NCBI GenBank assembly: GCA_964568455.1
Contig: CAZMPJ010000001.1
Coordinates: 124,001-188,000, forward strand
Length of the DNA stretch: 64,000 bases
Source of the DNA: CAZMPJ01 sp964568455
GTDB taxonomy: Bacteria; Margulisbacteria; WOR-1; O2-12-FULL-45-9
Direction of reading: 5' to 3'
In this document: positions 15,845-24,235 of the stretch, in pieces
Layout: the number at the start of each line of letters is the position of its first letter
Position numbering within the stretch: position 1 is the first letter of the stretch
Position numbers and translations under genes: made by a program
Notes under the pieces: model-generated
Told to the model about the DNA's origin: nothing
Database searches by the model: none
Seen by the model: the letters and a program-made list of their open reading frames with translations, nothing else

Positions 15845-16717
15845 ATGGGAAACTTTGTAAGAATTTTTGGAAATCAAAGAATAGCCTTTGGTGCGCATCG
15901 GAGTTTTAATTTAAAAAGATTTTGCCGGGATAATATTACCAGCTTAAGGCTATCTGCGGATTTCCATTATCTTGATGGCTATGAAAGTAAACAGGCTAGA
16001 TATGTATTTCTCTTAGATAAATTTGGTGCTTTTTTGCGATCGCAAGGAATTATATTCCAGCCACGGTATCTAAAGATATTATTGCTGCCGATGAATTCAT
16101 TAAAGGAAAAGCCTTTAAAGAGGGGTAAGCATTGGATGCAAATAGACATGTCTCGATTAAAACCAGTGCCGGGGCAGTTTTATTTCCCAAATCTTATTTT
16201 TATTGCGGCGCGGCCAGATAAAAAAATGTCTAGTTATTTTAGGAATATTTTTGAGTTACAGGGAGAGAAAGCTGTAATACATGAAATTCTTCATGCTTTA
16301 ACAGCGGATGTTTCTGATCCTGATTCCTTGATTGCGAAAACTGGAGTTGCTGTTTACGATATAGAGGGTGTTGGGGTAAGACGGACGGCGGCTGGATTGA
16401 ATGAAGGAATAACTGAATTTGTAGCGCATCGTTTTTATAGTGAGCTAACAAAAACCGAAATTGCTAGAGCGTATGATTCTGTTTGTGAAGGTTTAGAATT
16501 ACTAGAGCAAAGGATTGGACTGAAACCCTTATTGGAGGCTTTATTTGCAAACGATTTAGGTCCAATTGCGGCAGCCTTAGCCCAAAGAGGTTTTCCTGAA
16601 GATACTATGCAGAAAATTATTATTGCTGCGGATGCAGACTTAGCTGAGTGTGAAAAAAAAGGATTAGTTTTCGACCCCCAAAGAAATCTTAGAAATTATA
16701 TATTAAGTTGTTACTAG
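15845..16717 (+). CDS. Putative HExxH zinc metallopeptidase, orphan
   Basis: The open frame extends back to 15575 inside the exonuclease gene, but the sigma-28-like promoter ends 5 bases before ATG 15845, so I start there (290 aa, MGNFVRIFGNQ). HEILHAL at residues 146-152 fits the HExxH zinc motif. About 36 residues on, NEGITEF (186-192) offers Glu187 or Glu191 as a third ligand, as in gluzincins. No signal peptide, so it acts in the cytoplasm or leaves by a non-Sec route. No family is recognised beyond the motif. The tail overlaps the DUF362 gene by 15 bases on the other strand. Confidence 0.72.
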   Translation: MGNFVRIFGNQRIAFGAHRSFNLKRFCRDNITSLRLSADFHYLDGYESKQARYVFLLDKFGAFLRSQGIIFQPRYLKILLLPMNSLKEKPLKRGKHWMQIDMSRLKPVPGQFYFPNLIFIAARPDKKMSSYFRNIFELQGEKAVIHEILHALTADVSDPDSLIAKTGVAVYDIEGVGVRRTAAGLNEGITEFVAHRFYSELTKTEIARAYDSVCEGLELLEQRIGLKPLLEALFANDLGPIAAALAQRGFPEDTMQKIIIAADADLAECEKKGLVFDPQRNLRNYILSCY

Positions 16718-17608
16718 TTCGTACTTTCTTGAACCCAACCCAATCTCTTCTGCATACTTTAACTGTACTGCCCAGTCAACATTTGAATAAATTGCTCTAA
16801 ATTTGTTGCGTGATCTAACTCTTCCTTCGGTTTGATTAACCAAATCTACGCTAGCTTGATCAATTGCCACTGGATCAAAGGAGGCGAGAACCCCCACGTC
16901 TGGAACAATTGGCTCATCATTATGGTCGTAACAATCGCAATTGGGGCTGACTCTGATGATAAAATTAAAATAGGCACACTTTTTTCCCTGTACTGCTCCA
17001 TAAGCATACTCAACTATTTTTTCTTGGACCAAGGTGGGGGAACCAATCCAGCAGGCCTCCACGGTTTGATTTCTGCGGCAAGTTTTTACCTGGTCACAGT
17101 TTTTGCAATCCTGATGCATTTTTAGCTTTCCCAGACGAGTGCCAAAACCCATGCCTAGATTTTTTAGTGTTCCTCCAAAGCCGGTTAATTCATGCCCTTT
17201 AAAATGGGTTAAAGCGATAATTACCGGAGCTTTTAGCCCTGCTGCTCCAAGGTAAACTTTTTTGCAATGCTTAAGGTTGACTTCTTTGATTAAAATATCA
17301 TCCTGTTCAGGAATAATAACGTTGGTATAGCCATGATTTTTGGCTACCTGCAGATGAGTGTTAGTTTCCTTGCGTGGGCCGCTGTAGAGTACATTGCAAT
17401 CTGTGTAAAAAGGTTTGCCTTGGCAAGCTTTTATTTTTTCAAAAATAGGTTGCACTTCTTGAGGTTTTAAAAAAGCTGTGTTACCTGGCTCACCAAAATG
17501 AATTTTTAGAGCCACACCATCATTTGGCTTAATGATTTGTGCTAAATTTGCCGCATCAAATAACAGATCAACTTGATCTGGATTTTTAATAAAATAAACT
17601 TTTGCCAT
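16703..17608 (-). CDS. DUF362-family iron-sulfur protein
   Basis: 301 residues matching the DUF362 family: VALKIHFGEPGNTAFLKP, YTDCNVLYSGPRKET, AAGLKAPVIIALTHFKGHE, FGGTLKNLGMGFGTRLGK and the C-terminal DVGVLASFDPVAIDQASVDLV. Cys residues in CKNCDQVKTC, SPNCDCYDHND and elsewhere could bind a cluster, but the usual two CxxCxxCxxxCP ferredoxin motifs are not complete, so this is a variant. The family function is not established. It starts one base inside the stop of the uracil-DNA glycosylase gene and is co-transcribed with it. Confidence 0.85.
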   Translation of the reverse strand: MAKVYFIKNPDQVDLLFDAANLAQIIKPNDGVALKIHFGEPGNTAFLKPQEVQPIFEKIKACQGKPFYTDCNVLYSGPRKETNTHLQVAKNHGYTNVIIPEQDDILIKEVNLKHCKKVYLGAAGLKAPVIIALTHFKGHELTGFGGTLKNLGMGFGTRLGKLKMHQDCKNCDQVKTCRRNQTVEACWIGSPTLVQEKIVEYAYGAVQGKKCAYFNFIIRVSPNCDCYDHNDEPIVPDVGVLASFDPVAIDQASVDLVNQTEGRVRSRNKFRAIYSNVDWAVQLKYAEEIGLGSRKYELVTT

Positions 17609-18240
17609 TAATTTGAAAGCTCAGAAACTTGTTTGAAATATTTTAACGCATTTTTAACTTCTTGCATATCTTGCCAGGTAAGCCACTTTGGTTTGCCTTT
17701 TTCTTTGGACGGATTGCGTAGTAAATAAGCAGGGTGAAAAATAGGAAAGAAATAAATGTCACTTCCTGGTAGTTTTTGCCAGGTGCCTCTAAGTTTACTA
17801 ATGGGTTCTTTTGAATTTAAAATAGCTTTTACTGCTGGTGATCCAGTTAAAAGAATTATTTTGGGTTTTACTAATCTGATTTGTGCTTCAAGAAAAGGTT
17901 TGCAAGCTTCTTGTTCGCTGGTTTGCGGGGCGCGATTGTTAGGCGGCCGGCATTTTAAAGTGTTGGCAATGTAAATGTCATCCGGTCGTTTAATGCCCAC
18001 TGATTCTAAAATTTTAGTTAAAAGTTTGCCAGCGCGGCCAACAAAGGGGAGGCCTTGTTCATCTTCGTCTGCTCCAGGCGCTTCACCGATCAACATTAAA
18101 TCACAAGGTACTGGGCCATGGCCCAAAACTACTTTGTTGCGGGTTTTATGCAAAGAGCATTTAGTGCATTTATCAGCCAGTTTCTTGAGTTCATCATATG
18201 AAAGATTGTTTAGGTCAGAATCCTTTGAAAATAAGTCCAT
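17608..18240 (-). CDS. udg: Uracil-DNA glycosylase, family 4
   Basis: Removes uracil from DNA to start base-excision repair. 210 residues. The 4Fe-4S ligands begin at CTKCSLHKTR; GEAPGADEDEQGLPFVGRAG is motif 1 (uracil pocket) and HPAYLLR is motif 2. ANTLKCRPPNNRAP is also characteristic of thermophile-type family 4 enzymes. First gene of a two-gene unit with the DUF362 protein. Its promoter has a TGC-extended TAAAAT -10 box 9 bases before the ATG. Confidence 0.93.
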   Translation of the reverse strand: MDLFSKDSDLNNLSYDELKKLADKCTKCSLHKTRNKVVLGHGPVPCDLMLIGEAPGADEDEQGLPFVGRAGKLLTKILESVGIKRPDDIYIANTLKCRPPNNRAPQTSEQEACKPFLEAQIRLVKPKIILLTGSPAVKAILNSKEPISKLRGTWQKLPGSDIYFFPIFHPAYLLRNPSKEKGKPKWLTWQDMQEVKNALKYFKQVSELSN

Positions 18241-18249
18241 CTTATGCGG

Positions 18250-18258
18250 ATTTTAGCA
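18250..18258 (-). promoter_or_regulatory. Extended -10 promoter of the uracil-DNA glycosylase gene
   Basis: Minus strand TGC-TAAAAT (18258-18250), the same extended -10 string as upstream of mraY. The ATG follows after 9 bases. No good -35 box. Confidence 0.45.
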
Positions 18259-18264
18259 TAAATC

Positions 18265-19284
18265 TTAATGAAGAGAAAGCTTATAAATTGTTGCGCGGCT
18301 TTGGCCTTCTTTGGTGACCAATCCCTTTTCAATCAAAGGGGATAAAATCTGATTAACTCTGGATCTGGTTATTTTCATTTGTTTGGTTAAATCCGATACT
18401 CGAGCAAAAGGGATGTCCCTTAAGATGCGCAGAGCTTCTTCTTGACTGGGTGATAGTTGTATCGGATGGCTAGTGGTAACTTGTAAATCTTCAATGCGTT
18501 TTTTAACATTTTTTAAAGTGTAAACAATACCTTCAGCTACATATTCAATCCAGTAGGTTAAATCATGATCTAATTCCCTAGCTTGCTGCAGTTTTTGATA
18601 ATAACGTTTGCGGTTGCCAGCAAAAAATTCGTCTAAACTAAAAATATGGTGAAGATCAAAATCTCTTTGAAAAAGAATAAAACTGCTAATTGCCCGTGCC
18701 ATGCGTCCATTACCATCAGAAAAAGGGTGGATGGAAACAAATTGGTGATGAAAAATAGCGCAGACCGCAACGCAATGCAGCATTTTTGTTTCACGTTCGC
18801 TTAACCAACTAATCAATTCTTTTATTAATTTAGGGGTTTGTTTGGGGGTGGGTGGGGTTAAGACTCGGAAACCTTTTTCATCAATTACATAATTTTGTTT
18901 GTTTTTGTATTTACCGCATTTTTTTTCTGGAGCAAGCTCTTTCATTAAGATTTTATGTAAATATAAGAGATTTTTTTCATCAATAGTATTGTCAGCATTG
19001 TTGCCAATCCATTGCATGACTTTTAAATAATTAGTAATTTCTTTTTCTTGAAGATGGGAAACTCCGGTTTTTTCTCCGCGATCAATGGCTTTGACTTGAG
19101 CCAGGCTTAAAGGGTTGCCTTCAATGGAAGTAGAAAAATGCGCAGTCTTGGCCCGCGCTTCTTTTTGCAAAGCAGGCAGCCAGGCTACCTTAAGCGGCGC
19201 CAGTTCTACCCAGGTTTTTAAGGCGCTAGCCTTGTCAACCAGGCTTAATAAATATGGTGTAATGCGGTATTTGGGTTTATACAT
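18265..19284 (-). CDS. Fic-domain protein with C-terminal winged helix
   Basis: Fic enzymes transfer AMP or another phosphate-linked group from a nucleotide to target protein hydroxyls. 339 residues: the inhibitory motif TSIEGN near residue 52 (class II, N-terminal), the Fic domain with the active-site loop HPFSDGNGRMAR near residues 184-195, and a C-terminal winged helix (about 275-338, RVSDLTKQMKITRSRVNQI). All catalytic residues are present. The winged helix and two 9-bp direct repeats in its own promoter suggest autoregulation. Chromosomal solo Fic proteins of this layout are common; the target is unknown. Confidence 0.92.
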   Translation of the reverse strand: MYKPKYRITPYLLSLVDKASALKTWVELAPLKVAWLPALQKEARAKTAHFSTSIEGNPLSLAQVKAIDRGEKTGVSHLQEKEITNYLKVMQWIGNNADNTIDEKNLLYLHKILMKELAPEKKCGKYKNKQNYVIDEKGFRVLTPPTPKQTPKLIKELISWLSERETKMLHCVAVCAIFHHQFVSIHPFSDGNGRMARAISSFILFQRDFDLHHIFSLDEFFAGNRKRYYQKLQQARELDHDLTYWIEYVAEGIVYTLKNVKKRIEDLQVTTSHPIQLSPSQEEALRILRDIPFARVSDLTKQMKITRSRVNQILSPLIEKGLVTKEGQSRATIYKLSLH

Positions 19285-19294
19285 GATAGTGGCT

Positions 19295-19323
19295 ATTATA
19301 GCATTGCGTCAAGTTTGCGTCAA
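19295..19323 (-). promoter_or_regulatory. Promoter of fic with two direct repeats
   Basis: On the minus strand TTGACG (19323-19318), 17 bases, TATAAT (19300-19295). The 9-mer TTGACGCAA occurs twice, at 19323-19315 and 19312-19304, 11 bases apart on one helical face, so the second copy sits in the spacer. This is a candidate operator for the Fic winged helix. Confidence 0.7.
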
Positions 19324-19326
19324 GGG

Positions 19327-19355
19327 TTGTGTGTAGTAATAACGCATGTTATAAT
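19327..19355 (+). promoter_or_regulatory. Promoter of the cimA-wbaP operon
   Basis: TTGTGT (19327-19332), 17 bases, TATAAT (19350-19355), then 6 bases to ATG 19362. The transcript is predicted leaderless. It is divergent from the fic promoter and 4 bases from it. Confidence 0.65.
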
Positions 19356-19361
19356 TTGCGC

Positions 19362-20927
19362 ATGGTAGAGGTAAAATTGTTTGATACCACGCTTAGGGAC
19401 GGTGCGCAGACTGAAGGGATTTCTTTTAGTCTGGCAGATAAAATCAAGATTGCCAAGCTTTTGGATGAGTTGGGTATACACTATATTGAAGGTGGCTGGC
19501 CAGGTTCAAATCCAAAAGACATTGAGTTTTTCAAGAAAATCAAAGATGTTAAATTAAAACAGGCTAAAATTGTGGCTTTTGGTTCAACCAGACGGCCCAA
19601 TACTCCAGCTGAAAAAGATAAAAACTTAAATGCTTTAATCGAAGCAGAAACTCCGGCCGTGGCTATTTTTGGTAAATGTTGGGATTTTCACGTAACTGAT
19701 GCTTTAAAAACTACACTTGAAGAAAATCTTAAAATGATTGAAGAATCTGTTAAATATTTAAAAGACCAGGGTCGCGAAGTTATTTTTGATGCGGAACACT
19801 TTTTTGATGGCTATAAAAATAATAAAAGTTATGCTCTAAAATGTTTAAAAGCAGCGGAAAAGGGTGGGGCTGATATTCTTTGCCTTTGTGATACCAATGG
19901 AGGCTCCCTAGCTTATCAAACTCAAAAAACTATTAATGAAGTAAAACCAAAAGTTAAAACTCCGTTGGGTATGCACGCGCATAATGATTCTGATTGCGCT
20001 GTTTCAGTTACTGGCATGGCAGTGCATTGTGGTTGCGTTCATGTGCAAGGGACGATCAATGGTTATGGAGAAAGAAGTGGCAATGCAAATTTATGTTCGG
20101 TTATACCTGTTTTAAAATTAAATGCTGGCATTGATTGTGTGACTGATAAACAATTGGCAAAATTAACCGAGATTGCCCATCATGTGGCAGAAATTGCTAA
20201 TATGCCTTTGTCAGCGCATAAACCGTTTGTTGGCCGTTCTGCTTTCGCGCATAAAGGGGGGATCCATGTTTCAGCTGTACTTAAGCACCCAAAAACCTAT
20301 GAGTTGATTGATCCAAAATTAGTTGGCAATGAAAGAAGAATTACTGTTTCTGAACTTTCAGGAGCAAGCAATCTTTTAGTTAAAGCCAAAGAATATAAAG
20401 TTAATCTTAAAAAAGATGCACCAGAAGTTAAGACGTTAATCCAAAAGTTAAAAGAAATGGAGCATCAAGGCTATTCTTTTGAAGAAGGAGAGGCTTCTTT
20501 TGAATTATTACTCAAAAGGACTTTAAAATTAATTAAACCTTCTTTTGAATTGCTAGACTTTTTAGTTGAAACCCATAAACAAGGTGCTGCCAGTCCAAAA
20601 GTAACTGCTAATATTAAATTAAAAGTAAAAGGGAAAGAGTATGATGCAAAAGGAACTGGCGATGGACCCGTTAATGCGCTCGATGCTGCTCTTAGAAAAG
20701 TTTTAGAAGAGATTTATCCTGCAATCAAGTCAGTCAAGCTGACTGATTATAAAGTACGTGTTCTAGATAGCGAAGCTGGAACTGCTGCAAAAGTTCGTGT
20801 AATTATAGAATCAGCAGATGAAACCAGATCGTGGGGAACTGTTGGTGTTTCTACCAATGTTATCGAAGCTAGTTGGAAAGCTTTGGTTGATTCACTGGAA
20901 TATAAGTTGATGTTGGAGGAAAAATGA
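19362..20927 (+). CDS. cimA: (R)-citramalate synthase
   Basis: Condenses pyruvate with acetyl-CoA to citramalate, the threonine-independent entry to isoleucine. 521 residues from ATG 19362; a longer reading from GTG 19329 would start upstream of the predicted transcript start. TIM-barrel signature FDTTLRDGAQTEGISFS, the YIEGGWPGSNPKD segment typical of this citramalate group rather than LeuA, metal-ligand HAHND near residue 208, and the C-terminal regulatory domain with TGDGPVNALDAAL. First gene of an overlapping operon that runs to 32271; it overlaps lysA by 4 bases (ATGA). Confidence 0.92.
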   Translation: MVEVKLFDTTLRDGAQTEGISFSLADKIKIAKLLDELGIHYIEGGWPGSNPKDIEFFKKIKDVKLKQAKIVAFGSTRRPNTPAEKDKNLNALIEAETPAVAIFGKCWDFHVTDALKTTLEENLKMIEESVKYLKDQGREVIFDAEHFFDGYKNNKSYALKCLKAAEKGGADILCLCDTNGGSLAYQTQKTINEVKPKVKTPLGMHAHNDSDCAVSVTGMAVHCGCVHVQGTINGYGERSGNANLCSVIPVLKLNAGIDCVTDKQLAKLTEIAHHVAEIANMPLSAHKPFVGRSAFAHKGGIHVSAVLKHPKTYELIDPKLVGNERRITVSELSGASNLLVKAKEYKVNLKKDAPEVKTLIQKLKEMEHQGYSFEEGEASFELLLKRTLKLIKPSFELLDFLVETHKQGAASPKVTANIKLKVKGKEYDAKGTGDGPVNALDAALRKVLEEIYPAIKSVKLTDYKVRVLDSEAGTAAKVRVIIESADETRSWGTVGVSTNVIEASWKALVDSLEYKLMLEEK

Positions 20928-22171
20928 AGAACTTTCCAGACACAGCAAAAATAAATAATGGGCAGTTGGAGATTGGCAGGATAAAAGCTGTTGATTTAGC
21001 CAAAGAATTTGGTACGCCTTTGTTTGTGGTTGATGAGCAAACAGTTAGAAACCGCTGCAGAGCTTATGTTGATTCGTTTAAAAAATATCACGCTAACACA
21101 GAAATTGCTTATGCTTGCAAAGCTTTGTGTGTGGTTGGAATTCTGCAATTAGTTGCTTCCGAAGGACTAGGGTTGGATGTTTCCTCAGCCGGAGAAATTT
21201 ATACTGCTTTAAAAGCTAAGGTTGATCCAGCAAAACTTTATTTCCACAGTAATAATAAACCAAAATCCGAATTAGAATTTGCCATTAAAAATAAAGTCGG
21301 CCGTATTATGGTTGATAACTTACAAGAAGTTGAAAATTTGGCTGAAATTGGTTTACCAGTTGATATTATTCTGCGTATTAATCCTGGAATCGAAGCTCAT
21401 ACCCATGAATATATTAAAACCGGAACTCTTGATTCAAAATTTGGAGTGCCAAAAGCTGAAATTGATAATGTGGTTAAGGTTATTAAAAGCAAAAAGAATA
21501 TTACTTTAAAAGGTTTCCACGCTCATATCGGTTCTCAAATTGTTGATCAAAAACCGTTTGAGGACGAAGTTAAACTATTATTGGATTTAGTAAAAAAATA
21601 TGAAGTAAATGAAATTAATATTGGCGGAGGCATTGGCATTGCTTATCTTGAAAAAGATCAGGCGCCGGCAATTGAAAAGTTTGCTGAAAAAATTTCTAAA
21701 GTATTAAAAAATGATCCTAATATAAAATTAATTTTAGAACCAGGCCGCTCAATTGTTGGCACTGCAGGAACAACTCTTTATACTATTGGTGCAGTAAAAG
21801 ATATTAAGGGAATCAGAAAATATGTTTTTATTGACGGTGGCATGTCTGATAACTCGCGACCGATTTTATATCAGGCTGTTTATGATGCTGTAGTTGCTAA
21901 CAAGGCTGATCAGCAGAGGACGGAAAAAGTTACCGTAGCTGGCAGGTTTTGTGAATCAGGCGATATCTTGATTAAAGATATAAAATTGCAAAAAGCCCAA
22001 GCAAAAGATGTGCTTGCAGTGTTTTGTACAGGTGCTTATAATTACTCTATGGCTTCCAATTACAATCGAGTGGGGAGGCCGGCCATGGTTTTGGTAAAAC
22101 AAGGTCAGGCAAAATTAATACTTAAACGAGAAAGTTTTGAGGATTTAGTAGTTAATGATGTTACCATTTGA
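20924..22171 (+). CDS. lysA: Diaminopimelate decarboxylase
   Basis: PLP enzyme converting meso-diaminopimelate to lysine. 415 residues. The PLP lysine lies in IAYACKALCV near residue 63; the barrel shows SAGEIYTAL, FHSNNKPKSELEFA, the GFHAHIGSQI phosphate-binding segment, INIGGGIGIAY, EPGRSIVG, and the C-terminal CESGDILIKD and GAYNYSMASNYN that bind substrate from the second subunit. All key residues are intact. It overlaps cimA and cdaA, so translation is probably coupled. Confidence 0.95.
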   Translation: MKNFPDTAKINNGQLEIGRIKAVDLAKEFGTPLFVVDEQTVRNRCRAYVDSFKKYHANTEIAYACKALCVVGILQLVASEGLGLDVSSAGEIYTALKAKVDPAKLYFHSNNKPKSELEFAIKNKVGRIMVDNLQEVENLAEIGLPVDIILRINPGIEAHTHEYIKTGTLDSKFGVPKAEIDNVVKVIKSKKNITLKGFHAHIGSQIVDQKPFEDEVKLLLDLVKKYEVNEINIGGGIGIAYLEKDQAPAIEKFAEKISKVLKNDPNIKLILEPGRSIVGTAGTTLYTIGAVKDIKGIRKYVFIDGGMSDNSRPILYQAVYDAVVANKADQQRTEKVTVAGRFCESGDILIKDIKLQKAQAKDVLAVFCTGAYNYSMASNYNRVGRPAMVLVKQGQAKLILKRESFEDLVVNDVTI

Positions 22172-22967
22172 TATTCGCTGGATTGATTTTATTGATATAG
22201 CCATTGTTGCTGTTCTTCTTTATTACATTTTGCTATGGCTGCGTGGTACACGCGCGGTTCCTTTAATCCGTGGTATTTTAGTTATCCTTTTAATTTATCT
22301 GGGTGGTCGCCTGCTTAATCTTTATACTTTAAATTGGATTTTTGACCGAGTGCTGGCAGTAATTGCCATTATGTTGGTAATTATTTTTCAGCCGGAGCTA
22401 AGAAGAACGCTAGAGCGTTTTGGCCGGGGAAAAGTTTTAGGTAAACTTGGCTTTACTCCCACACCCCACGGTAGTTTTTATGTTAGGCACGTTGTTCGTT
22501 CTGTTGAGCAGTTAGCAGAAAATAAAACCGGGGCATTGATTGTAATTGAAAGAGCCTCTGGTTTAAGTGAATATCTTGAATCAGGAGTTAGGTTGGATGC
22601 TATGCTTAGCGCAGAACTACTGGTTTCTCTTTTTAACCCAAAGTCACCTCTTCATGATGGTGCAATTGTAATCCAGGGAGACAGAGTCTTAGCTGCTAGT
22701 GTGCTGCTTCCTCTTTCTGAAAGCCGCTTACTGGATAAAAGGTTGGGTACTCGTCATAGGGCAGCGGTTGGGATTTCTGAATTAACCGATGCTTTGGTAA
22801 TTGTTGTATCTGAAAAAACCGGTATCATTTCTCTAGCCGAAAACGGTTATTTAACCCGCTATATGACCCGTGACCAATTAGAAGAAAGACTTTTTTCTCT
22901 TTATAAAGTAGAAAAAGTTAAAACAGATATCTTTCCTTTCAAATCCTGGAAGATATGGAAAAAGTAA
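22155..22967 (+). CDS. cdaA: Membrane diadenylate cyclase CdaA
   Basis: Makes c-di-AMP from two ATP. 270 residues: three N-terminal transmembrane helices (about 10-30, 38-55, 60-80), then the DAC domain with the DGA motif (LHDGAIVIQGD near residue 168) and the RHR motif (GTRHRAAVG near residue 199). Both catalytic motifs are complete. No ybbR-type regulator (CdaR) or glmM follows, unlike the usual Firmicute order; instead it sits between lysA and panB. c-di-AMP commonly controls potassium import and osmotic balance, and a Trk system is present at 5.9-9.3 kb. Confidence 0.94.
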   Translation: MMLPFDIRWIDFIDIAIVAVLLYYILLWLRGTRAVPLIRGILVILLIYLGGRLLNLYTLNWIFDRVLAVIAIMLVIIFQPELRRTLERFGRGKVLGKLGFTPTPHGSFYVRHVVRSVEQLAENKTGALIVIERASGLSEYLESGVRLDAMLSAELLVSLFNPKSPLHDGAIVIQGDRVLAASVLLPLSESRLLDKRLGTRHRAAVGISELTDALVIVVSEKTGIISLAENGYLTRYMTRDQLEERLFSLYKVEKVKTDIFPFKSWKIWKK

Positions 22968-23668
22968 CCTCAGTTAAAATCCAAAATTCGAAATCTAAAA
23001 TTCGAATGCTCACTGCTTATGATTACCAGTTTGCTAAAATTCTAGATGAATGTGGCGTTGATATTGTTTTAGTGGGAGATTCGCTAGGTAATGTTGTTTT
23101 AGGTTATAAAAATACCAGGTCAGTTACTATCGAAGATATGATCCACCACACCAAAGCTGTCGCCAGAGGAGTTAAAAAATCTTTAATAGTTTCTGATATT
23201 CCATACAAAGCTTTAAGTTTAAAAAACGCTAAAAAACTGATTAAGGCTGGGGCTCAGGCGGTTAAAGTTGAAGGAAGCGGTGATTTGAAAAAGATAAAAG
23301 CGGTGATAAAGGCAGGGGTTCCAGTGATGGGGCACCTTGGCCATTTACCACAGACTATGCGCAAAGCTAAACTTCATCATGATAAAAAATTAATTAACCA
23401 AGCACAAAAACTCGAAAAAGCTGGGGTATTTGCTATTGTTCTTGAAATGGTTGATAAAAGTCTAGCCCAAAAGATAACTAAAGCAGTTAAAATCCCTACT
23501 ATTGGCATTGGTTCAGGCCCTGATTGTAATGGACAAGTGCTGGTTACATATGATTTAATTGGGTTATCTGACTGGTTGCCCAGGTTTGTGAAAGGTTTCA
23601 CAAACTCAAGACGGCAGATTAAACAAGCCATTAAAAGGTGGATGGGCGCCTGTAGCTCAACTGGATAG
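22955..23668 (+). CDS. panB: Ketopantoate hydroxymethyltransferase, 3' end inside a tRNA gene
   Basis: Transfers a hydroxymethyl group to 2-oxoisovalerate on the pantothenate path. 237 residues, somewhat short. Marks: RMLTAYDYQFAKILDECGVDIVLVGDSLGNV, VKVEG, MGHLGHLPQT and IGIGSG (signature stretches near residues 17-47, 106-130 and 188). The last eight residues (MGACSSTG) are encoded by the first 23 bases of tRNA-Arg, and the stop TAG is in the tRNA D loop. Residues 7-17 (KIQNSKSKIRM) come from an AAAATCCAAAATTCG-like dispersed repeat. It overlaps cdaA by 13 bases. Confidence 0.92.
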   Translation: MEKVTSVKIQNSKSKIRMLTAYDYQFAKILDECGVDIVLVGDSLGNVVLGYKNTRSVTIEDMIHHTKAVARGVKKSLIVSDIPYKALSLKNAKKLIKAGAQAVKVEGSGDLKKIKAVIKAGVPVMGHLGHLPQTMRKAKLHHDKKLINQAQKLEKAGVFAIVLEMVDKSLAQKITKAVKIPTIGIGSGPDCNGQVLVTYDLIGLSDWLPRFVKGFTNSRRQIKQAIKRWMGACSSTG

Positions 23669-23719
23669 AGCATCAGTTTCCTAAACTGGGGGTTGGGTGT
23701 TCGAGTCACCCCAGGCGCA
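23646..23719 (+). tRNA. tRNA-Arg (anticodon CCT)
   Basis: A complete cloverleaf: acceptor GCGCCTG (23646-23652) pairs with CAGGCGC (23712-23718); the D arm is GCTC/GAGC; the anticodon arm TCAGT/ACTGG encloses TTCCTAA with anticodon CCT; the T arm is GGGTG-TTCGAGT-CACCC. CCA is not encoded. It lies within the operon, overlapping the panB 3' end by 23 bases and ending 9 bases before the aroK ATG, so RNase P/Z processing would cut the polycistronic mRNA here. Confidence 0.95.
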
Positions 23720-23728
23720 TTTATTAAA

Positions 23729-24235
23729 ATGAATATAATATTAATCGGATTTATGGGTTCAGGAAAAACAGTGGTAGGGCATGAATTAGCCCAGAAGTTG
23801 GGATTTGAATATTTAGACACGGATGAATTAATTGAAAAGCAATCTAGTACTTCAATTAGCCAGATTTTTTCCGAAAAAGGCGAAGAGCATTTTAGAGAGC
23901 TTGAAACCCAAGTTTTACAAGATTTAAAAAGCAAAGATAAATTAGTGATTTCCACTGGTGGAGGGATGGTTTTAAAGCCGGAAAATGTTAAAATATTGAA
24001 GGGAATCGGATCTTTGGTACTTTTATGGGCCAACCCGGAAAAAATTTACAGCCGGGTAAAAGACGAAACTCATCGGCCTTTATTAAAGGTAGAAGATCCT
24101 AAAGCAAAGATTGAAGAGATTTTAAAGTTTAGAGAGCCAATTTATAAGAAAGTCGCTGATTTAGTAGTGGATACTTCAAACTTGAGCGTTGAGCAGGTAG
24201 TAGAGGAGATTTTAAAGTGGCAAAAATTAAGGTAG
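23729..24235 (+). CDS. aroK: Shikimate kinase
   Basis: Phosphorylates shikimate at O3. 168 residues, normal length, from ATG 23729 (MNIILIGFMGSGKT). A longer reading from 23693 would take 12 residues from tRNA sequence and is rejected. The P-loop GFMGSGKT, the shikimate-binding DTDELIE and REL, the STGGGMVL motif, and HRPLL of the lid are all present. The ATG is 9 bases after the tRNA 3' end with no Shine-Dalgarno, so after tRNA excision the message would be nearly leaderless. It overlaps aroB by 19 bases. Confidence 0.95.
   Translation: MNIILIGFMGSGKTVVGHELAQKLGFEYLDTDELIEKQSSTSISQIFSEKGEEHFRELETQVLQDLKSKDKLVISTGGGMVLKPENVKILKGIGSLVLLWANPEKIYSRVKDETHRPLLKVEDPKAKIEEILKFREPIYKKVADLVVDTSNLSVEQVVEEILKWQKLR

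Noticed and set aside
23693..23728. Longer N terminus of aroK
   Set aside because: The extra 12 residues would be encoded by the 3' half of tRNA-Arg.
23377..24033. 218-residue antisense frame over panB, the tRNA and aroK
   Set aside because: It crosses three recognised genes on the other strand, including a tRNA, and has no family marks or promoter.
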